Shown: positions 1 to 9,666 of the stretch, in pieces
Layout: every line of letters starts with the position of its first letter
Position numbering within the stretch: position 1 is the stretch's first letter
DNA from: Cesiribacter sp. SM1
Lineage (GTDB): Bacteria > Bacteroidota > Bacteroidia > Cytophagales > Cyclobacteriaceae
Direction: 5' to 3'
Length of the DNA: 64,000 nt
Assembly: GCF_020178975.1 (NCBI RefSeq)
Contig: NZ_JAHXBU010000047.1
Location: forward strand, 248,001-312,000
The notes under the pieces: model-generated
Database searches by the model: none
The model's input: the letters and a program-made list of their open reading frames with translations, nothing else
Told to the model about the DNA's origin: nothing
Position numbers and translations under genes: made by a program

Positions 1-1600
1 GGTAAGGGAGCGGCTTTTGCTTCACCATGTCGAGGCGGTCCTGCAGCAGCTGGCGGAACTCATCGTCCATCTTCTGGGCAAGCTGTGCATCTACATCACC
101 ACGCTCCAGCAGGCGCTTGTTGTAAAACTCCCTTGGGTTAGCATGCTTACTGATGATGTTGTAGAGCTGCGGCTGCGTGAATTTAGGCTCGTCGCTCTCG
201 TTATGGCCATGGCGGCGGTAGCACACCATGTCGATGAAAATGTCGTTGTTGAATTTCTGACGGTACTCTACTGCCAGCTTCATGCAGAATACCACAGCTT
301 CCGGGTCGTCGCCATTTACGTGCAGCACAGGTGCATCCACTACTTTGGCAACATCTGTTGAGTATATGCTGGAGCGGGCATCATCGTAATCAGTGGTAAA
401 GCCAACCTGGTTGTTAATTACAAAGTGAATGGTACCACCAGTGGTGTAGGCCTTGAGCTTACTCATCTGGATAAGCTCATACACAATACCCTGTCCAGCC
501 ACGGCAGCATCGCCATGGATCAGGATGGGCAGCATGCTGTTTACATCGTTATTGTACTGCCAGTCTATTTTAGCACGGGTAAAGCCTTCTACAACGGGAT
601 CTACTGCCTCCAGGTGCGAGGGGTTTGGTGCCAGCTTAAGGTTTACTACTTCATTGCCTACTTTTATCTGGCTGCTGTAGCCCATGTGGTATTTCACGTC
701 ACCATCGCCCATGGTAAGGTCAACATCGTAGCCGCCTTCAAATTCATTGAAGATCTGCTCATAGGTTTTGCCCATGATGTTGGCCAGTACGTTAAGGCGT
801 CCGCGGTGAGCCATGCCAATCACTACCTCTTTTACACCCAGCTTACCGGCGTGTGAAATGGCTGCATCGAGTGCCGGAATGGTACTTTCACCACCCTCCA
901 GGGAGAAACGTTTCTGTCCAAGATATTTGGTGTGCAGGAAGTTTTCAAACACCACTGCTTCATTCAGCTTCCTTAGGATCTGCTTTTTCTCTTCCAGTGG
1001 CGGGTTAAACTTCAGGGCTTCTGATTCGGCTTTGTTCTTGAACCACTCCATCATATCCGGGTCGCGGATATACATATATTCAAAGCCCACAGTGCCCATG
1101 TAAATATAGTGCAGGGCATCTATGATTTGCTGAAGTGTGGCACGGCCAATGCCTATTTCCTTGCCGGCATCAAACTCCTGGTTCAGGTCGGCTTCGGTAA
1201 GGCCAAAGTCAGCAATATCGAGGTATGCTTTATGGTCGCGGCGCTTGCGCACCGGGTTGGTGTTGCTTTTCAGGTGACCGCGGCTGCGGTAAGCATGGAT
1301 CAGCTGGCTAACATTTAGCTCCTTGGCGTTGCCGCCGGAGATGGTTGGTGCAGCTGCAGCTGGTTTGTCGGCTACGTTTGCAGCCTCAGCGGTGTAAGCT
1401 TTTCCATTGCTTTGTGAAGATGCAGCTCCGTTTGAAGCTGTTTCGCCGGGAAGGGCAGGGTAAAATTTCTGTGCGAATTCAAACCCTTCAAAGAATTTTT
1501 GCCAGGTAGGATCCACTGAATTTGGATCCGCCTTGTATGCCTTGTACAGCTCTTCTATGTAGTTGCCGTGGGCATTGGCTATGTAACTGTATTTATCCAT
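1..1600 (-). CDS. sucA: 2-oxoglutarate dehydrogenase E1 component, 5' part (runs off the window)
   Basis: Thiamine-diphosphate E1 subunit of the 2-oxoglutarate dehydrogenase complex of the TCA cycle. The visible 533 codons have no stop and are cut by the window edge; the full enzyme is about 900 residues. The N-terminal E1o segment is plain (residues 6-40, with HGNYIEELY and DPTWQKFFEGF), followed by an Ala-rich linker (about 55-85) and the catalytic domain with HRGRLNVL near residue 265, HGDAAVAGQG near 362 and GHNESDEP near 465. The ATG at 1598-1600 gives the standard N-terminus. A TAnnTTTG-type element lies just upstream (1620-1627, minus strand), and the gene is divergent from rpsP. Known of the family: the N-terminal segment docks E1o to the complex, so this is not a pyruvate or branched-chain E1. 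The E2 gene would be expected beyond the left edge. Confidence 0.95.
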   Translation of the reverse strand, partial: MDKYSYIANAHGNYIEELYKAYKADPNSVDPTWQKFFEGFEFAQKFYPALPGETASNGAASSQSNGKAYTAEAANVADKPAAAAPTISGGNAKELNVSQLIHAYRSRGHLKSNTNPVRKRRDHKAYLDIADFGLTEADLNQEFDAGKEIGIGRATLQQIIDALHYIYMGTVGFEYMYIRDPDMMEWFKNKAESEALKFNPPLEEKKQILRKLNEAVVFENFLHTKYLGQKRFSLEGGESTIPALDAAISHAGKLGVKEVVIGMAHRGRLNVLANIMGKTYEQIFNEFEGGYDVDLTMGDGDVKYHMGYSSQIKVGNEVVNLKLAPNPSHLEAVDPVVEGFTRAKIDWQYNNDVNSMLPILIHGDAAVAGQGIVYELIQMSKLKAYTTGGTIHFVINNQVGFTTDYDDARSSIYSTDVAKVVDAPVLHVNGDDPEAVVFCMKLAVEYRQKFNNDIFIDMVCYRRHGHNESDEPKFTQPQLYNIISKHANPREFYNKRLLERGDVDAQLAQKMDDEFRQLLQDRLDMVKQKPLPY

Positions 1601-1619
1601 TTAAAAATAAACGTTTGCG

Positions 1620-1627
1620 CAAAAGTA
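1620..1627 (-). promoter_or_regulatory. predicted -7 element for sucA
   Basis: On the minus strand this reads TACTTTTG, a perfect match to the Bacteroidetes -7 consensus TAnnTTTG, 20 nt upstream of the sucA ATG. No clear TTTG -33 element was seen at the usual spacing, so the call rests on the -7 match and its position. Confidence 0.45.
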
Positions 1628-1784
1628 ACTAAGTTGTATGAGTTATAATAATTGTATATTCGCTTACGCAAATATTGCATATTTTCCGGTTACGTAAGTT
1701 TGGGCCACAATATAGTAAGGCTAAAAAGAAAAAACTGTTTTCAAAATAGTTAATGTTTAATCCCTAAATGCTAAAGGATTGATG

Positions 1785-1816
1785 TTGTGAAACTACCGGA
1801 ATTTTGCCTATCTTTG
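1785..1816 (+). promoter_or_regulatory. predicted promoter of rpsP-rimM-trmD
   Basis: TTG at 1785-1787, 21 nt spacer, TATCTTTG at 1809-1816. This fits the Bacteroidetes primary sigma consensus (TTTG, about 19-21 nt, TAnnTTTG). It lies 53 nt before the rpsP ATG and is the only good match in the gap. Confidence 0.7.
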
Positions 1817-1869
1817 CAGCCTGTTCAAAGCGGACGTGTTCCGCAGCTGAATTTATACTATATTATAAT

Positions 1870-2418
1870 ATGGCAGTTCGTATTCGTCTGGCCCGCAGAG
1901 GCCGCAAAAAACGCGCAATGTACGATGTAGTCGTTGCCGACGCTAGAGCACCACGTGATGGTCGCTTTATCGAAAAAATTGGTGTTTACAACCCTAACAC
2001 CAACCCTGCTACAATTGATATCAACACCGATAAGGCGTTTGATTGGGTAATGAAAGGTGCGCAACCTTCTGATACCGTTGCAGCAATGCTGAAATACCGT
2101 GGTATTCTGCTTCGTAAGCACCTGCAAATTGGTGTAAACAAAGGTGCCATCACTCAGGAAGAGGCTGATAGCCGCCTGGAAGAGTGGCTGAACACCAAGC
2201 AGGGCAAGATCCAGGGTAAATCAGAGCAGATCGCTTCTCAGCGTGAAGCTGCTGCCAAGGCTCGCCTTGAGGCTGAAACTAAAGTGAAAGAAGCTCGTGC
2301 TGAAGCCATCCGCAAAAGAGAAGAAGAGGCTATGGCCGCCGCTAATGCAGATGCAGCTCAGATTGAGGATGCCGGCGATGTGGTTTCTGAAGGTACAGAA
2401 GAACCTTCTGCAGAATAA
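1870..2418 (+). CDS. rpsP: 30S ribosomal protein S16 with long C-terminal tail
   Basis: S16, a small-subunit protein that binds 16S rRNA. The start [16 protein letters not shown] is the classic S16 N-terminus; a longer reading from 1804 would only add unrelated residues and would begin upstream of the predicted -7 element, so ATG 1870 was chosen. The S16 core covers about residues 1-80 (family length is usually 80-90). Residues 110-182 form an Ala/Glu/Lys/Arg-rich extension that looks helical and then turns acidic. Extended S16 tails are common in Bacteroidetes, but this one nearly doubles the protein. First gene of rpsP-rimM-trmD (6 nt gap to rimM), the order widely conserved in bacteria, where rplS often follows as it does here after 270 nt. 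Confidence 0.97.
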   Translation: MAVRIRLARRGRKKRAMYDVVVADARAPRDGRFIEKIGVYNPNTNPATIDINTDKAFDWVMKGAQPSDTVAAMLKYRGILLRKHLQIGVNKGAITQEEADSRLEEWLNTKQGKIQGKSEQIASQREAAAKARLEAETKVKEARAEAIRKREEEAMAAANADAAQIEDAGDVVSEGTEEPSAE

Positions 2419-2424
2419 TCCGGC

Positions 2425-2973
2425 ATGCGTAAAGAGGACTGTTACCTGTTAGGTACCATACAAAGGCCACACGGCCTGAAAGGTGAAGTAGCAGTTTTTC
2501 TGGACGTAGACGATCCTTCAGTATATACAGCATTGGAATCAGTGTTCGTCGATCAGGACGGACAACTGATTCCTTTTTTTATTGAGGCGCTTCAGATAGG
2601 TTCACAGAAAAACATCTTCAAGTTTGAAGAAATAGATAGCTATGAAGATGCTGCTGAACTAACTGGATATGATCTTTACCTGCCGTTAAGCACTTTGCCT
2701 CCGCTGGAAGGAAATGCTTTTTACTATCATGAGATTATTGGTTTTACACTGGTGGACAAAGAAAGTGGTCAGGTAGGCGAAATCCGTCAGGTAGTAAGTG
2801 GCATGCAGGATCTGCTGGTGGTAGACAGGCAGGGCATAGAGATACTGGTGCCCCTTCACGACGAGCTGATCGATCGTGTAGACAGGGAGCAGCGGCAGCT
2901 GCTCATGCAGTTGCCCGAAGGCTTGCTGGATGTTTACCTGAATCCAAATAATACGCCGGATGATGAGGATTGA
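2425..2973 (+). CDS. rimM: 16S rRNA processing protein RimM
   Basis: Assembly factor that helps mature the 30S head and acts with S19. The N-terminal RimM barrel shows [14 protein letters not shown] at about residues 9-22, and the C-terminal half is a PRC-barrel with [10 protein letters not shown] and [11 protein letters not shown]. Its 182 residues match the family. It begins 6 nt after rpsP and its last codons overlap trmD by 14 nt, so the three genes are translationally linked. Confidence 0.95.
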   Translation: MRKEDCYLLGTIQRPHGLKGEVAVFLDVDDPSVYTALESVFVDQDGQLIPFFIEALQIGSQKNIFKFEEIDSYEDAAELTGYDLYLPLSTLPPLEGNAFYYHEIIGFTLVDKESGQVGEIRQVVSGMQDLLVVDRQGIEILVPLHDELIDRVDREQRQLLMQLPEGLLDVYLNPNNTPDDED

Positions 2974-3682
2974 TATCATAACGGTGCTTCCGCGCCTGCT
3001 CGATAGTCCTTTCTCTCATTCTATATTAAAAAGAGCACAGGACAAGGGCCTGGTAGAGGTGGTGGTGCATGACCTGCGCGACTACAGTACCAACAAGCAA
3101 AAGTCTGTAGATGATTATGCCTATGGCGGCGGTGCCGGCATGGTGCTGCAGATAGAGCCTGTTTCACGCTGTATAGAGCATCTGCGGGCGCAGCGTACCT
3201 ATAATGAAACCATTTATATGAGCCCTGATGGCGAAACGCTCAGCCAGGGAATGGCCAATGAGCTTAGCCTGAAGCAAAATCTGCTGATTCTCTGTGGTCA
3301 TTATAAAGGAGTGGATGAGCGGGTGCGCCAGCACTTTATCAGTCGTGAGATCAGCATTGGTGATTATGTGCTTAGTGGCGGTGAACTGGCTGCTGCCGTG
3401 CTGGCAGATAGTATTATTCGTTTGCTGCCCGGGGTTTTGAACGATGAAACCTCTGCGCTCTCTGATTCTTTCCAGGATGGCCTGCTGGCACCGCCGGTTT
3501 ATAGCCGGCCTGCAGACTTTAGGGGATGGAAGGTTCCGGAGGTGTTATTAAGCGGCCATGAAGGTAAGATAGAAGCCTGGCGTCATCAGCAGGCAGTGGA
3601 ACGTACCCAGCAGCGCAGGCCGGATCTGTTTGGTGAGGGTGCGGAGTCTGGCGGTACAAAGCCAGGCAGTACTGAGTCGTGA
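2960..3682 (+). CDS. trmD: tRNA (guanine-37-N1)-methyltransferase
   Basis: Adds the N1-methyl group to G37 of tRNAs, using S-adenosylmethionine, which prevents +1 frameshifts. SPOUT trefoil-knot motifs are clear: [10 protein letters not shown] (about 53-62), [12 protein letters not shown] (about 111-122) and [14 protein letters not shown] (about 131-144). Two ATG codons stand in a row (2960 and 2963); the second gives the usual [10 protein letters not shown] start, and the choice only changes one residue. Overlaps rimM. The last 15 or so residues are a Gly/Ser-rich tail. No terminator was recognised after the gene. Confidence 0.97.
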   Translation: MMRIDIITVLPRLLDSPFSHSILKRAQDKGLVEVVVHDLRDYSTNKQKSVDDYAYGGGAGMVLQIEPVSRCIEHLRAQRTYNETIYMSPDGETLSQGMANELSLKQNLLILCGHYKGVDERVRQHFISREISIGDYVLSGGELAAAVLADSIIRLLPGVLNDETSALSDSFQDGLLAPPVYSRPADFRGWKVPEVLLSGHEGKIEAWRHQQAVERTQQRRPDLFGEGAESGGTKPGSTES

Positions 3683-3909
3683 GATTCGGTGCCGGTAAAT
3701 TATATAAATATCAAGCTCTCGGAAGGCGGTCTTTCAAAATCAGGATTTTTGCAGTAAATAATCTTTTTGCTTCGGCAGAGGTAAACAGACTGCAAACGGA
3801 TCTGCTGTTTTTAGGCAATGCAGCTAGGATTTGGCTGACGGGTTAAAATACAAAGCAGTAGCCGGTATAAAATTTTAGAGAGCAGAACTGTATAAAAGAA
3901 AAAAATTCT

Positions 3910-3917
3910 TATATTTG
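3910..3917 (+). promoter_or_regulatory. predicted -7 element for rplS
   Basis: TATATTTG, a full match to TAnnTTTG, 36 nt before the rplS ATG. The best -33 candidate is an imperfect ACTG ending at 3890, 19 nt upstream. This suggests rplS has its own transcript apart from rpsP-rimM-trmD. Confidence 0.6.
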
Positions 3918-3952
3918 CGATTCCTTTTACGGAGGCAGAAAAAAATAGCGTT

Positions 3953-4306
3953 ATGAGCGAGCTTATAAAATTTGTAGAGAAGGAATACCAGGAAGCACGC
4001 GCGAAGTTTCCTTCTTTTAAATCAGGCGATACTGTAAATGTACACGTAAAGATCCGCGAGGGTAACAAAGAGCGTATCCAGCAGTTCCAGGGAACTGTAA
4101 TTCAGCGGAAAAATGCAGGTACTAACGGTGAAACATTCACTGTACGTAAAGTATCAAACAGTGTTGGTGTAGAGCGTATATTCCCAATCTTATCGCCAAA
4201 CCTCGAGAAAATCGAGCTGGTGCGTAAGGGTAGAGTAAGAAGAGCTCGCCTGTACTACCTGCGTGGTCGTCAGGGTAAAGCAGCCAGAATCAAAGAGCTG
4301 GTTTAA
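3953..4306 (+). CDS. rplS: 50S ribosomal protein L19
   Basis: Large-subunit protein at the 30S-50S interface. The 117 residues are standard for L19. Recognised by [16 protein letters not shown], the central [11 protein letters not shown] and the C-terminal [10 protein letters not shown]. It follows the rpsP operon after a 270 nt gap with its own -7 element (3910-3917) and ends at a strong hairpin terminator (4332-4361), so it appears monocistronic. Confidence 0.97.
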   Translation: MSELIKFVEKEYQEARAKFPSFKSGDTVNVHVKIREGNKERIQQFQGTVIQRKNAGTNGETFTVRKVSNSVGVERIFPILSPNLEKIELVRKGRVRRARLYYLRGRQGKAARIKELV

Positions 4307-4331
4307 GCATCTTCTGCATAAAGCATTCAAG

Positions 4332-4361
4332 AGCCTCCTGTTATTGCAGGAGGCTTTTTGT
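4332..4361 (+). terminator. intrinsic terminator after rplS
   Basis: Perfect 9 bp stem AGCCTCCTG / CAGGAGGCT (4332-4340 with 4347-4355), 6 nt loop, then a T run. Confidence 0.85.
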
Positions 4362-4446
4362 TTTTAGTTAGTACAAGCATGCGCCACTTTGGCAGCTGCT
4401 TCACGAAATAATAGCCCGCGCTGCGGGCTTGGCTCATCTGTTTTAT

Positions 4447-4454
4447 TATTTTTG
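4447..4454 (+). promoter_or_regulatory. possible -7 element for dapF
   Basis: TATTTTTG matches TAnnTTTG, about 95 nt before dapF. The -33 position holds only a weak CTG at 4421-4423 with a 23 nt spacer. Confidence 0.4.
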
Positions 4455-4548
4455 TATCCGCCGTTTTATTACCTTCGTAGTGATATTGCCCTTTCGGCAA
4501 AAAAAGCTTTGTCTGTTACGCAGCTAAGGCGGGTTAAGAACATTCAAT

Positions 4549-5325
4549 ATGTCAACACTGCATTTCTATAAATACCAGGGTACCGGCAACGATTTTGTCA
4601 TGATCGATAACCGGCAGGAGGTCTTTGATAAAGAAAACCTGGCGCTTGTACGGCAGTTGTGCCACCGCCGTTATGGTATTGGGGCCGATGGTCTCATCCT
4701 GATCGAAAATAACCCGGAGTCAGATTTTGAAATGATCTATTTCAATTCCGATGGCTCTAAAAGCTTTTGCGGAAACGGCGGCCGCTGCGCTGTTTTCTTT
4801 GCGCGCTTTCTGGGTATAGTAAATGATAATGCCGAATTCAGGGCTATTGATGGCTTCCACGAGGCCTACATGCTCAACGACCAGGTGTACCTGCGCATGC
4901 GCAATGTAGATAGCGTGGAGCAATTTGAAGAAGATATGTTCATCAACACCGGCTCGCCCCACTACATCCGTTTTGTGAAGGAGCTGGCCGATATGAACGT
5001 AGTGGAGGAGGGTAGAAAGATTCGCAATTCTGAGCTTTACAAAGCAGAAGGAACCAACGTTAATTTTGCCGAACCTACCAGTGAAGGCAAGCTGTATGTT
5101 CGTACCTATGAGCGCGGGGTGGAAGATGAAACCCTCTCCTGCGGTACTGGGGTAACGGCCGTGGCCCTGGCAAGTACCTACCTGGGTTATGCCTCACCGG
5201 TGAAGCTGGTAACCCCCGGCGGACAGCTGCAGGTGGCGTTTAAAACAAAAGGAAACGACCACTTTACCGATATTTACCTGTCGGGACCGGTTACACCTGT
5301 GTATAAAGGTGAAATTTCTATATGA
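4549..5325 (+). CDS. dapF: diaminopimelate epimerase
   Basis: Converts LL- to meso-diaminopimelate for lysine and peptidoglycan synthesis, without a cofactor, using two cysteines. Both are present in their motifs: Cys74 in SFCGNGGRC and Cys198 in LSCGTGVTAVAL. The N-terminal FYKYQGTGNDFV and GADGLILIE segments are also typical, and 258 residues is normal length. ATG 4549 places the conserved N-terminus within ten residues. A 220 nt gap before secA holds no recognised gene. Confidence 0.97.
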   Translation: MSTLHFYKYQGTGNDFVMIDNRQEVFDKENLALVRQLCHRRYGIGADGLILIENNPESDFEMIYFNSDGSKSFCGNGGRCAVFFARFLGIVNDNAEFRAIDGFHEAYMLNDQVYLRMRNVDSVEQFEEDMFINTGSPHYIRFVKELADMNVVEEGRKIRNSELYKAEGTNVNFAEPTSEGKLYVRTYERGVEDETLSCGTGVTAVALASTYLGYASPVKLVTPGGQLQVAFKTKGNDHFTDIYLSGPVTPVYKGEISI

Positions 5326-5546
5326 CAGGCTGGCAGGTGCACCATTTGCCTGCAGCCTTTGTTAATAATAAGGTACAATTTTTGTTTATTACCTGAATCG
5401 TGGCTTAAAGCATGTTTAAACTTAATCCTCTGCATCCTGCAAACATACTGCATGCTGCACAGGCCAAAGTAAAATTCAAACAAGCCTGTAGCTGCAGGGT
5501 GATTATAAGAAAAAGCTTGTAAATTTATCGGGAGATTGACGTTCGC

Positions 5547-8500
5547 ATGTTAGATTTTATAACGAAAGGCATACAGAAACTGGTTGGCAGTAAATCAGAG
5601 CGGGATGTAAAGTCCGTGATGCCCCTGGTTAACCGCATCATAGCTGAGTACGAGAAGCTTGCTTCTTTAAGTGACGATGAGCTGCGCAACCGTACTAAGG
5701 AAATACAAAACAGCATCGATAGCAGTTTGCGTTCTATTGATGATCAGCTGGAAGACCTGCACAAACAGGTAAACGACCAGCCCGATCTGGATATAGACCA
5801 GAAAGAGGCGCTGTTTAACCGCATAGATAAGCTGGAGGCTGAGCGCAATACAGAGCTGGAAAAAGTACTGCTGGAGGTGTTACCGCAGGCTTTTGCAGTA
5901 GTGCGTGATACCGCCCGCCGCTGGAAAGAAAACGGACAACTGGTGGTTACAGCCACCCAGTACGACCACGCATATGCTGCTAAGCATGAACATGTAACCA
6001 TAGAGGGCGACAAAGCCATCTGGAAAGGTGAGTGGATTGCTGCCGGAAATAAAATAAAATGGGATATGCTGCACTACGATGTGCAGCTGATTGGCGGTAT
6101 TGTGCTGCACCAGGGTAAAATTGCCGAAATGGCAACCGGTGAGGGTAAAACCCTGGTAGCAACCCTGCCTGCCTTCCTGAATGCCCTTGCCCGCCGTGGG
6201 GTACACGTGGTAACGGTAAACGATTACCTGGCCAAGCGCGACTCCGAATGGATGGGACCGCTCTTTAACTTCCACTGGTTAAGCTGCGATTGTATTGACA
6301 AGCACCAGCCTAACAGTGAGGCCCGCCGTAATGCTTACCGTGCCGATATTACCTATGGCACCAACAACGAATTTGGTTTTGATTATCTGCGCGATAACAT
6401 GGCCCGCAGCCCCGAAGACCTGGTGCAGCGCAAGCATCATTATGCCATGGTCGATGAGGTTGACTCCGTACTGGTTGACGAAGCCCGTACACCGCTCATT
6501 ATCTCCGGCCCGGTTCCGCGTGGCGATGAGCACGAATTCTATGACCTGAAGCCCCGCGTTAGCCGCCTGGTGGAAGCACAACGCAAGCTGGTAACCGGCT
6601 TGCTGCAGGAGGCTAAAAAGGGCCTGACAGCCAACATAAAAGATGAGGATGCCGGCCTTGCACTTTTCCGTGCCTACAGAGGCATGCCTAAGTATAAGCC
6701 ACTCATCAAGTTCCTTAGCGAGCCGGGCATTCGCCAGGCACTGCAGAAGGTAGAGAACTTCTACCTGGCCGATAACCAGAAGCAGATGCCGCAGGCCGAT
6801 AAGGTGCTTTACTTCACCATCGACGAAAAACACAATACCATAGAGCTTACCGAGCAGGGTATCGACCTGATTACGGGAGATGGCGAAGATCCGAAGTTCT
6901 TCATCATGCCTGATATCGGTACTGAGATTGCCAGGCTTGAGCACGATACAAACATCAGCGACGAAGACAAGCTGCAGCGCAAAGATGTGCTGATTAAGGA
7001 CTACGCTACCAAATCTCAGCGTATCCACACCATTAACCAGCTGCTGAAAGCTTACACCCTCTTTGAGCGCGATACTGAATACATCATTCAGGAAGGCAAG
7101 ATCAAGATTGTAGATGAGCAGACAGGACGTGTAATGGATGGCCGCCGTTATTCCGACGGTTTGCACCAGGCCATTGAGGCGAAAGAAAATGTTAAGGTAG
7201 AAGATGCTACCCAAACCTACGCCACCATTACCCTGCAGAACTACTTCCGGATGTACCATAAGCTGGCCGGTATGACCGGTACTGCCGAAACAGAAGCAGG
7301 CGAATTGTGGGATATCTACAAGCTGGATGTTGTGGTAATTCCTACCAACCGCCCCATTGTGCGCGATGACCGCGAAGACCTGGTGTACAAAACCATGCGT
7401 GAGAAGTTTAACGCCGTGGCACAGGAAATCGAGCAGCTGCGTAATGCAGGCCGCCCGGTACTGGTAGGTACTACTTCTGTAGAAATATCGGAGGTGCTGA
7501 GCCGTATGCTCAAAATCCGCAACATACCACACCAGGTACTGAACGCCAAGCAGCACCAGCGCGAGGCCGAGGTAGTAGCCGAAGCCGGTAAGCCAGGTAC
7601 TGTTACCATTGCCACCAACATGGCAGGCCGTGGTACCGACATTAAGCTTACGCCTGAATCTAAAGCCGCAGGTGGTCTTGCAATTGTAGGTACAGAACGC
7701 CACGAATCCCGTCGCGTTGACCGCCAGCTACGTGGCCGTTCCGGCCGCCAGGGCGACCCTGGTACCACACAGTTCTTCGTATCGCTGGAAGATAACCTGA
7801 TGCGCCTGTTCGGTTCCGACCGCATTGCACGCCTGATGGACCGCATGGGTTACGAGGAGGGTGAGGTAATTCAGCACTCCATGATCACCAAATCTATTGA
7901 GCGTGCTCAGAAAAAGGTAGAGGAGAACAACTTCTCCATCCGTAAGCGACTGCTGGAGTACGACAACGTGATGAACTCACAGCGTGAGGTGATTTACCGT
8001 CGCCGCAGAAACGCCCTTTATGGTGAGCGCCTGCAGCTGGACATCATGAACATGCTCTACCAGGTTTGCGAAGACCTGGTGCAGAATGCCAAAGGTGCCG
8101 ATGATTACGACAGCATGCGCCTGAATGTGCTTAGCATCCTGGGCTTTGACTACAGTCTGGATGAAAACACCTTCCGCAAAAGCAATCTGGAGGTGCTTAC
8201 TGAAAAGCTTTATCACAGAGCCTACGAGCATTATAATAAAAAGAACAACAACATTGCCCAGCAGGCCAGCCCAATCATCAGGCAGGTGCATGAAGAGCGC
8301 GGTGCGGTAGTTAAGAATATTGTAGTGCCCTTTACAGATGGCAAGCGTCAGATTGCGGTAGAGTCAAACCTGGAAAAGAACCTGGAGACCAACTGCAAGG
8401 AGCTGATCCTTTCTATGGAGAAGTCTATTACGCTATCGATCATAGACATGCTCTGGAAAGACCACCTGCGCGATATGGACGACCTGAAACAGTCGGTGCA

Positions 8501-8936
8501 GAACGCGGTGTACGAACAGAAAGACCCGCTGTTGATCTATAAGTTTGAGGCTTTTGAGCTCTTTAAACGCTTTATTGGGCGGGTGAATGAGGAAACCATC
8601 AGCTTCCTGATCAAGGCCAACCTACCGATGAGGGATCCGGAAATGGTGCAGGAGGCAGCACAGCTGCAGCGCCTGCGCCAGCAACAGCAGCGTTTGCGGG
8701 AGAGCAAGGAAGAATCCGAGCCACTGGTAAGCGGCGGACAGGGTGTTCCGCAGGGCCAGCAGGAAACTGCAGAGAAAGTAGCTCCGGTGCCGGTTAAGTC
8801 TACCAAAGTAGCTGGCCGTAACGACAGGGTGAGTGTGCAGTATGCCGATGGTACTGTAAAGAAAAATGTGAAATTCAAGCTCGTAGAGGAAGATATCAAA
8901 GCCAGCCGCTGCGTGCTCATTGATTCAGAAGATTAA
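5547..8936 (+). CDS. secA: preprotein translocase ATPase SecA
   Basis: Motor that drives unfolded precursor proteins through SecYEG. Walker A (MATGEGKTLVA, around residue 198) and the DEAD-type Walker B (DEVDSVLVDEA, 303-313) lie in NBD1; RGTDIKL and QLRGRSGRQGDPG mark NBD2. At 1129 residues it is longer than E. coli SecA (901), with an extra helical, charged segment near residues 50-110 and expanded middle regions, as usual in Bacteroidetes. The end is a Gln/Arg-rich stretch and then a short conserved-looking tail; the Cys-rich zinc motif that binds SecB in proteobacteria is absent. Single gene ending at a clear terminator. Confidence 0.97.
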   Translation: MLDFITKGIQKLVGSKSERDVKSVMPLVNRIIAEYEKLASLSDDELRNRTKEIQNSIDSSLRSIDDQLEDLHKQVNDQPDLDIDQKEALFNRIDKLEAERNTELEKVLLEVLPQAFAVVRDTARRWKENGQLVVTATQYDHAYAAKHEHVTIEGDKAIWKGEWIAAGNKIKWDMLHYDVQLIGGIVLHQGKIAEMATGEGKTLVATLPAFLNALARRGVHVVTVNDYLAKRDSEWMGPLFNFHWLSCDCIDKHQPNSEARRNAYRADITYGTNNEFGFDYLRDNMARSPEDLVQRKHHYAMVDEVDSVLVDEARTPLIISGPVPRGDEHEFYDLKPRVSRLVEAQRKLVTGLLQEAKKGLTANIKDEDAGLALFRAYRGMPKYKPLIKFLSEPGIRQALQKVENFYLADNQKQMPQADKVLYFTIDEKHNTIELTEQGIDLITGDGEDPKFFIMPDIGTEIARLEHDTNISDEDKLQRKDVLIKDYATKSQRIHTINQLLKAYTLFERDTEYIIQEGKIKIVDEQTGRVMDGRRYSDGLHQAIEAKENVKVEDATQTYATITLQNYFRMYHKLAGMTGTAETEAGELWDIYKLDVVVIPTNRPIVRDDREDLVYKTMREKFNAVAQEIEQLRNAGRPVLVGTTSVEISEVLSRMLKIRNIPHQVLNAKQHQREAEVVAEAGKPGTVTIATNMAGRGTDIKLTPESKAAGGLAIVGTERHESRRVDRQLRGRSGRQGDPGTTQFFVSLEDNLMRLFGSDRIARLMDRMGYEEGEVIQHSMITKSIERAQKKVEENNFSIRKRLLEYDNVMNSQREVIYRRRRNALYGERLQLDIMNMLYQVCEDLVQNAKGADDYDSMRLNVLSILGFDYSLDENTFRKSNLEVLTEKLYHRAYEHYNKKNNNIAQQASPIIRQVHEERGAVVKNIVVPFTDGKRQIAVESNLEKNLETNCKELILSMEKSITLSIIDMLWKDHLRDMDDLKQSVQNAVYEQKDPLLIYKFEAFELFKRFIGRVNEETISFLIKANLPMRDPEMVQEAAQLQRLRQQQQRLRESKEESEPLVSGGQGVPQGQQETAEKVAPVPVKSTKVAGRNDRVSVQYADGTVKKNVKFKLVEEDIKASRCVLIDSED

Positions 8937-8957
8937 TACTGAAGATTATATTAAATA

Positions 8958-8988
8958 AAAACCGCAGGAATAACTGCGGTTTTTATTT
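8958..8988 (+). terminator. intrinsic terminator after secA
   Basis: 10 bp stem AAAACCGCAG / CTGCGGTTTT (8958-8967 with 8974-8983), 6 nt loop, T-rich end. Confidence 0.85.
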
Positions 8989-9064
8989 CTGTGCGCTAAC
9001 CCTGCCCCGATAATTGCGCTATAATAGCAATATCCTATGTATTAGCTCACAGAATTGTTTCGTT

Positions 9065-9622
9065 ATGAAAAACACAAGCATGCGCAAACGCAACTATATG
9101 ATATGGTTTATGATGCTGGGCCTGTATTTTAGCTGTGCAGGTCCGGGACAGTCGCCGCAGCGGGCCGAGACCCAGTATTCAGAAGATCTTTCTGCACTAC
9201 GGCGTACCCAGGATTATAAGCTTACAGAACCTGATGCTGCTACTGCTACACCACGTCCACGTCCGGAGCAGCAGTCACAGTATCCGTCTTCAGGTGCAGT
9301 AACAGCCAGTCAGGATGTAACCAGGCAGCTGGAGACCCTGCTGGCAGCCTCGGCAGAGCGTAATAAAGAGATTAAAACACTTCCCGGCTTTACCGTGCAG
9401 GTTTACCTGGGCACCAGCCGCGATGCCGCAGAAAGAGCCAAGCGGCAGGTGTATAATGCCGTTCCTGAGGCCCGGCCGGAAGTTAAGTTTGTGCAACCCA
9501 ACTACCGGGTAATTGTAGGCCGCTTTGTTGACAGAATGGAGGCCCAGTCTACCTACGCATCGCTGAAGCAGGAATTTCCGAATGCACTTATTATTCCAGA
9601 CAGAATACAGATCAATGAATAA
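9065..9622 (+). CDS. SPOR-domain lipoprotein
   Basis: Predicted envelope lipoprotein carrying a SPOR domain, the fold that binds denuded glycan strands of peptidoglycan, often at the division site. From ATG 9065 the product has a basic start, a hydrophobic stretch and a lipobox (LYFS before Cys24). An upstream TTG at 9014 would put 17 residues before the signal and was rejected. Residues 35-105 are Gln/Pro/Thr-rich and look disordered. The C-terminal 75 residues form the SPOR domain, with GFTVQVYLG and YRVIVGRFVDRMEA. Followed after 44 nt by an amidohydrolase. Related proteins in this phylum have no settled role. Confidence 0.85.
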   Translation: MKNTSMRKRNYMIWFMMLGLYFSCAGPGQSPQRAETQYSEDLSALRRTQDYKLTEPDAATATPRPRPEQQSQYPSSGAVTASQDVTRQLETLLAASAERNKEIKTLPGFTVQVYLGTSRDAAERAKRQVYNAVPEARPEVKFVQPNYRVIVGRFVDRMEAQSTYASLKQEFPNALIIPDRIQINE

Positions 9623-9666
9623 GTCTGCTTAAGGGCAGGCGGCGTACATATTTTATTTTTATTTAT

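Noticed and set aside
6279-7703. Long open frame (474 codons) on the minus strand inside secA
   Set aside because: It lies wholly opposite secA, whose protein is conserved over the same span, and its translation has no recognisable domain. It is a shadow of codon bias.
9014-9064. TTG start for the SPOR lipoprotein
   Set aside because: It would place 17 residues before the lipoprotein signal.
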